Origin: Holosporaceae bacterium UBA3830 | Lineage (GTDB): Bacteria > Pseudomonadota > Alphaproteobacteria > UBA3830 | Length of the DNA: 7,106 nt | NCBI GenBank assembly: GCA_002393025.1 | Contig: DGIE01000094.1 | Coordinates: 1 to 7,106 of the forward strand | Direction: 5' to 3' | Shown: positions 4,322 through 7,106 of the stretch, piece by piece | Layout of the letters: each line of letters opens with the position of its first letter | Position numbering within the stretch: the first letter of the stretch is position 1 | Notes under the pieces: model-generated | The model's database searches: none | The model's input: only the letters and a program-made list of their open reading frames with translations | Told to the model about the DNA's origin: nothing | Position numbers and translations under genes: made by a program

Positions 4322-6850
4322 CTATAATTGACGAGCAACTTCTTCAATTTCGTAACATTCGATAACATCTTTCAGATGTATGTCGTTATAATTTTCCAGG
4401 CATATACCGCACTCAAACCCCGCACGGACTTCCTTGACGTCATCCTTTTCGTGCCTGACCGATTTTACAACCCCAGTATGCACCACGATCCCATCACGAA
4501 GCAAGCGCGCCTTTGCCCCCCTCTTGACTATTCCATCCAGAACCATACATCCCGCTATTCTACCATAACGAGAAATATCAAAAGTTTTCCTGACTTCAGC
4601 ACTACCAAGCACTTTTTCTTTTTCATCAGGAGCTAACATACCGGACAACAGAGCTTTCATATCGTCAATCAAATCGTAAATTACGGAATAATATCTAACC
4701 TGCAGCCGATCACGAGCAATTTGATCCCTGGCCTGCAGATTTGCTCTAACGTTAAAACCAAGTATCATTGCCTGAGATGCTTTAGCTAGAACGACATCAC
4801 TTTCAGTAATCTCTCCCACTCCAGAGTGAATGATCTTAATTGCAACCTCATCATTAGACAACTTTTGCAAGCTAGAACTAATCGCTTCAGAAGATCCCTG
4901 AACATCTGCCTTCAAAATTACAGACAAAACCTTCAATTTTTCTTCCGATTCCAATCTAGAGAACATCTGCTCAACCGTAGTATGAGTGGATACAACCCAA
5001 GCTTGCTCTCTTTTTTTCCTGTCTCGATAACTGGCTATTTCCCTTGCCTTTGCGTCATTCTCAACGACAACAAAATCATCACCCGGTACTGTTGTTCCAT
5101 TAAAGCCTATAACCTCTCCCGGCATCCCCGGAGTCAACTCCGACAAAGCTTCTCGACAATCATTTCTAATTCCACGAACTTTACCAAACACTGTTCCAGA
5201 AACGAAAATATCACCGATTTTCAAGGTTCCTTTATTTATCAACACGGTTGCGACTGACCCCAACCCTTTTTCTACCTTGGATTCTATTACCACACCTTCT
5301 GCGGTTCTGTCAGGGTTGGCCTTCAATTCCAGCATTTCTGCCTGCAAAAGAATAGCCTCCTCCAACTTGTCTAGATTTATCTTTGCCTTGGCAGAAATCT
5401 CAACATCTATAACATCTCCACCGTAAGATTCGACAAATACCTCATAATTCATCAAATCTTTTCTTACTTTATCTGGATTAGCTCCGGGCTTGTCTATCTT
5501 GTTGATTGCAACAATCATAGGCACTTGTGCAGCTTTTGCGTGATGTATCGCCTCAATCGTTTGATCTTTCACACTATCATCGGCCGCCACAACCAAAACA
5601 ACCACATCCGTGACATTGGCTCCTCTGGACCTCATCTCGGTAAATGCAGCATGTCCCGGAGTGTCAATAAAAGTGATCTTTCTATTATCTTTCAAAGTCA
5701 CCTGATAAGCACCTATTCCCTGAGTAATTCCCCCTGCCTCATTTAATGCAACATCTGTCTTCCTCAAGGCATCCAAAAGGGAAGTTTTCCCATGATCGAC
5801 ATGTCCCATAATTGTAACAACAGGAGGTCTCGGCTTCAAATCCTCTTCGGTATCAACTTTTTTCAGTCCTAATTCAACATCGCTATCGCTTACTCGCTTT
5901 ATTTTATGACCAAACTCTGAGACAACGAGTTCAGCTGTATCCGCATCTATAATTTGATTGGCTGTAACCATCATCCCAAGTTTCATTAAACACTTTATAA
6001 CCTCTCCTGTTCTCGTCGCCATTCTATTGGAAAGCTCTTGAACGCTTATAGTTTCAGGGACTATCACTTCTTTCACAACTTTTATCTCTTCCTGAGGTTT
6101 GGAAGCATTCAATTTGTTTTTCTGTCTTGCTCTGCGGAGTGAAGACAGCGAACGAGTCCTTTCTTCTCCCTCTTCATCCAACGCATTATATATGGAAATC
6201 CGGCCTGAAGAATTCGAGTACTTTCCTTTCAACTCCTTGATATCTTTCTTCACCGCAAGGGTCTTCTTTTGGGAATTATTGGTTTTAACAAAACTATCTT
6301 CATTTTCAGAAGAATCGGAATACCTGTCGGAACGCATTCCCCTTCTCGGTTGGACCTTACTATGAGATTCTTTGATTTTCACTATGTTGTTCGAAAAGGA
6401 TCTTTCTCCGATTTCTTTTTCTTTCCTCTTCCCTTTCTCTTCAGACGCAGACTCTGAATCTCTGTTTTTTTTCTCGTTCCCCTGTTCTGATAAGTTTTCT
6501 TCAGATTTTCTCTTCTCTTCGAGCTCCCTTTTCAACTTTTCATCGGCCTCTTTTTGTAAACGAAGCCTTTCCTCTTGCTCCTTGCTTTCCTTAATTGCAT
6601 CTTTAACAACTTTCAATCTGGTTTGCATTTCTGCAGAGGTCAAATCTCCCTGTTTTAGTTCCGAAGACTGAGGTTTTGTTGTCACATTACCGGCAGGACG
6701 AATAAAACGCCTTTTCTTTACCTCAACAGTAACAACTTTGGACTTTCCATGAGAAAAACTCTGTCTTACCCTTCCGATTGGAGAATCCGTACTTTTCTTT
6801 ACATCCGCAGGACGCGATAAACTTAATGTACCCTTCTTTACTTCCGACAT
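4322..6850 (-). CDS. infB: Translation initiation factor IF-2
   Basis: IF2 is the GTPase that places formylmethionyl-tRNA on the 30S subunit and drives subunit joining. The 842-residue protein opens with an alphaproteobacterial-type N-terminus (LSLSRPADV, then VRQSFSHGKSKVVTVEVKKRR, about 10-48), then a long highly charged, Lys/Glu-rich, probably coiled or disordered linker (about 65-250), an IF2_N domain (about 266-320, SVQELSNRM), the GTPase domain with G1 GHVDHGKT (349-356), G3 DTPGH (396-400), G4 NKID (450-453) and G5 SAK (486-488), then the beta-barrel, IF2-specific and C-terminal tRNA-binding domains (about 515-842). No key residue is missing. ATG 6850 has GGAG (6856-6859) with 5-base spacing and lies 12 bases after the nusA stop, which fits co-transcription. 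Confidence 0.98.
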   Translation of the reverse strand: MSEVKKGTLSLSRPADVKKSTDSPIGRVRQSFSHGKSKVVTVEVKKRRFIRPAGNVTTKPQSSELKQGDLTSAEMQTRLKVVKDAIKESKEQEERLRLQKEADEKLKRELEEKRKSEENLSEQGNEKKNRDSESASEEKGKRKEKEIGERSFSNNIVKIKESHSKVQPRRGMRSDRYSDSSENEDSFVKTNNSQKKTLAVKKDIKELKGKYSNSSGRISIYNALDEEGEERTRSLSSLRRARQKNKLNASKPQEEIKVVKEVIVPETISVQELSNRMATRTGEVIKCLMKLGMMVTANQIIDADTAELVVSEFGHKIKRVSDSDVELGLKKVDTEEDLKPRPPVVTIMGHVDHGKTSLLDALRKTDVALNEAGGITQGIGAYQVTLKDNRKITFIDTPGHAAFTEMRSRGANVTDVVVLVVAADDSVKDQTIEAIHHAKAAQVPMIVAINKIDKPGANPDKVRKDLMNYEVFVESYGGDVIDVEISAKAKINLDKLEEAILLQAEMLELKANPDRTAEGVVIESKVEKGLGSVATVLINKGTLKIGDIFVSGTVFGKVRGIRNDCREALSELTPGMPGEVIGFNGTTVPGDDFVVVENDAKAREIASYRDRKKREQAWVVSTHTTVEQMFSRLESEEKLKVLSVILKADVQGSSEAISSSLQKLSNDEVAIKIIHSGVGEITESDVVLAKASQAMILGFNVRANLQARDQIARDRLQVRYYSVIYDLIDDMKALLSGMLAPDEKEKVLGSAEVRKTFDISRYGRIAGCMVLDGIVKRGAKARLLRDGIVVHTGVVKSVRHEKDDVKEVRAGFECGICLENYNDIHLKDVIECYEIEEVARQL

Positions 6851-6862
6851 AATATCTCCAAT

Positions 6863-7106
6863 CTACTTAAACCAATGTTCCCTGGCCTTCATAATGATGT
6901 CACTGGCTTCAGTTTCAGAAAAATTCGGTAAAAGTTCGACTAACTCACTCGCACTCAAATCTGCAACATCATCTAGCTTTGTAACCCCAGCATTCGCCAG
7001 GATAAGCAAATCGCCATTGGAAAACGCACCCAACTCCATCACTTTTTCATCAATATTCTTTTCACTTAACTGCTTCTTAATTTCTTCTTCTTTTTTATTT
7101 AATTCA
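6863..7106 (-). CDS. nusA: Transcription factor NusA, C-terminal end (cut by window edge)
   Basis: Translating the minus strand from base 7105 gives 80 residues ending at TAG 6865-6863. They start ELNKKEEEIKKQ, continue through LGAFSNGDLLILANAGVTKLDDVADLS in pieces, and end with ASDIIMKAREHWFK. This matches the C-terminal acidic/helix-hairpin repeat region of alphaproteobacterial NusA, in which the GV-TLxDLA-L pattern and a final MKAR-xWF helix are typical. NusA binds RNA polymerase and nascent RNA and modulates pausing, termination and antitermination. Most of the gene lies outside the window. Position directly before infB is the near-universal order, which supports the call made on a short piece. 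Confidence 0.88.
   Translation of the reverse strand, partial: ELNKKEEEIKKQLSEKNIDEKVMELGAFSNGDLLILANAGVTKLDDVADLSASELVELLPNFSETEASDIIMKAREHWFK

Noticed and set aside
4312..4368. Longer N-terminus for rbfA starting at 4368
   Set aside because: The 19 extra residues overlap infB by 47 bases and do not match RbfA; ATG 4311 gives the family-typical MKKSTGSRS start.
4328..6671. Several plus-strand reading frames of about 60-140 residues opposite infB
   Set aside because: They lie entirely opposite a fully conserved infB gene, have no family resemblance, and reflect the base composition of the Lys/Glu-rich linker and GTPase codons.

Overview
The window is an AT-rich piece of an alphaproteobacterial chromosome. 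The N-terminus of IF2, the TlyC protein without a membrane domain and the general look of YbeY all resemble the Rickettsiales/Holosporales side of the class, so a host-associated or intracellular bacterium is likely. That placement is an inference from protein style, not a proven taxonomy.

Layout. On the minus strand, from the right edge, come the 3' end of nusA, then infB (IF2), then rbfA, packed with gaps of about 10-12 bases. This is the conserved transcription/translation operon. rbfA ends one base from the stop of a small convergent plus-strand gene for a Flp-type pilin (3783-3947). A non-coding stretch of about 260 bases (3519-3782) separates this pilin gene from a second minus-strand operon that points the other way. 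The stretch holds putative promoters for both directions, a perfect 12-bp palindrome and several A-tracts. The second operon is a small transaldolase/fructose-6-phosphate-aldolase-family gene, miaB, ybeY and tlyC/corC. Its genes overlap by 4 and 11 bases or are separated by 2 bases. A tRNA (probably Ala) follows on the same strand and is cut by the left edge, with a possible promoter of its own.

How the genes work together. Almost everything serves RNA and translation: NusA (elongation/antitermination), IF2 (initiator tRNA placement), RbfA (30S maturation), YbeY (rRNA processing and quality-control endoribonuclease), MiaB (tRNA A37 methylthiolation) and a tRNA. The transaldolase adds non-oxidative pentose phosphate chemistry, and TlyC is a CBS-domain protein usually found next to ybeY.

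The most unusual feature is in YbeY. In the loop between its TNVLSFP and LG(D) motifs it carries an in-frame, cysteine-rich, metallothionein-like insert. The insert consists of two 18-residue tandem repeats plus a degenerate third, with 12 Cys in 38 residues, followed by two more Cys, one of which replaces the usual Asp of the LGD motif. The catalytic zinc motif HxxxHxxxxxH is intact. The second notable feature is the solitary Flp pilin gene, with no tad genes in view.
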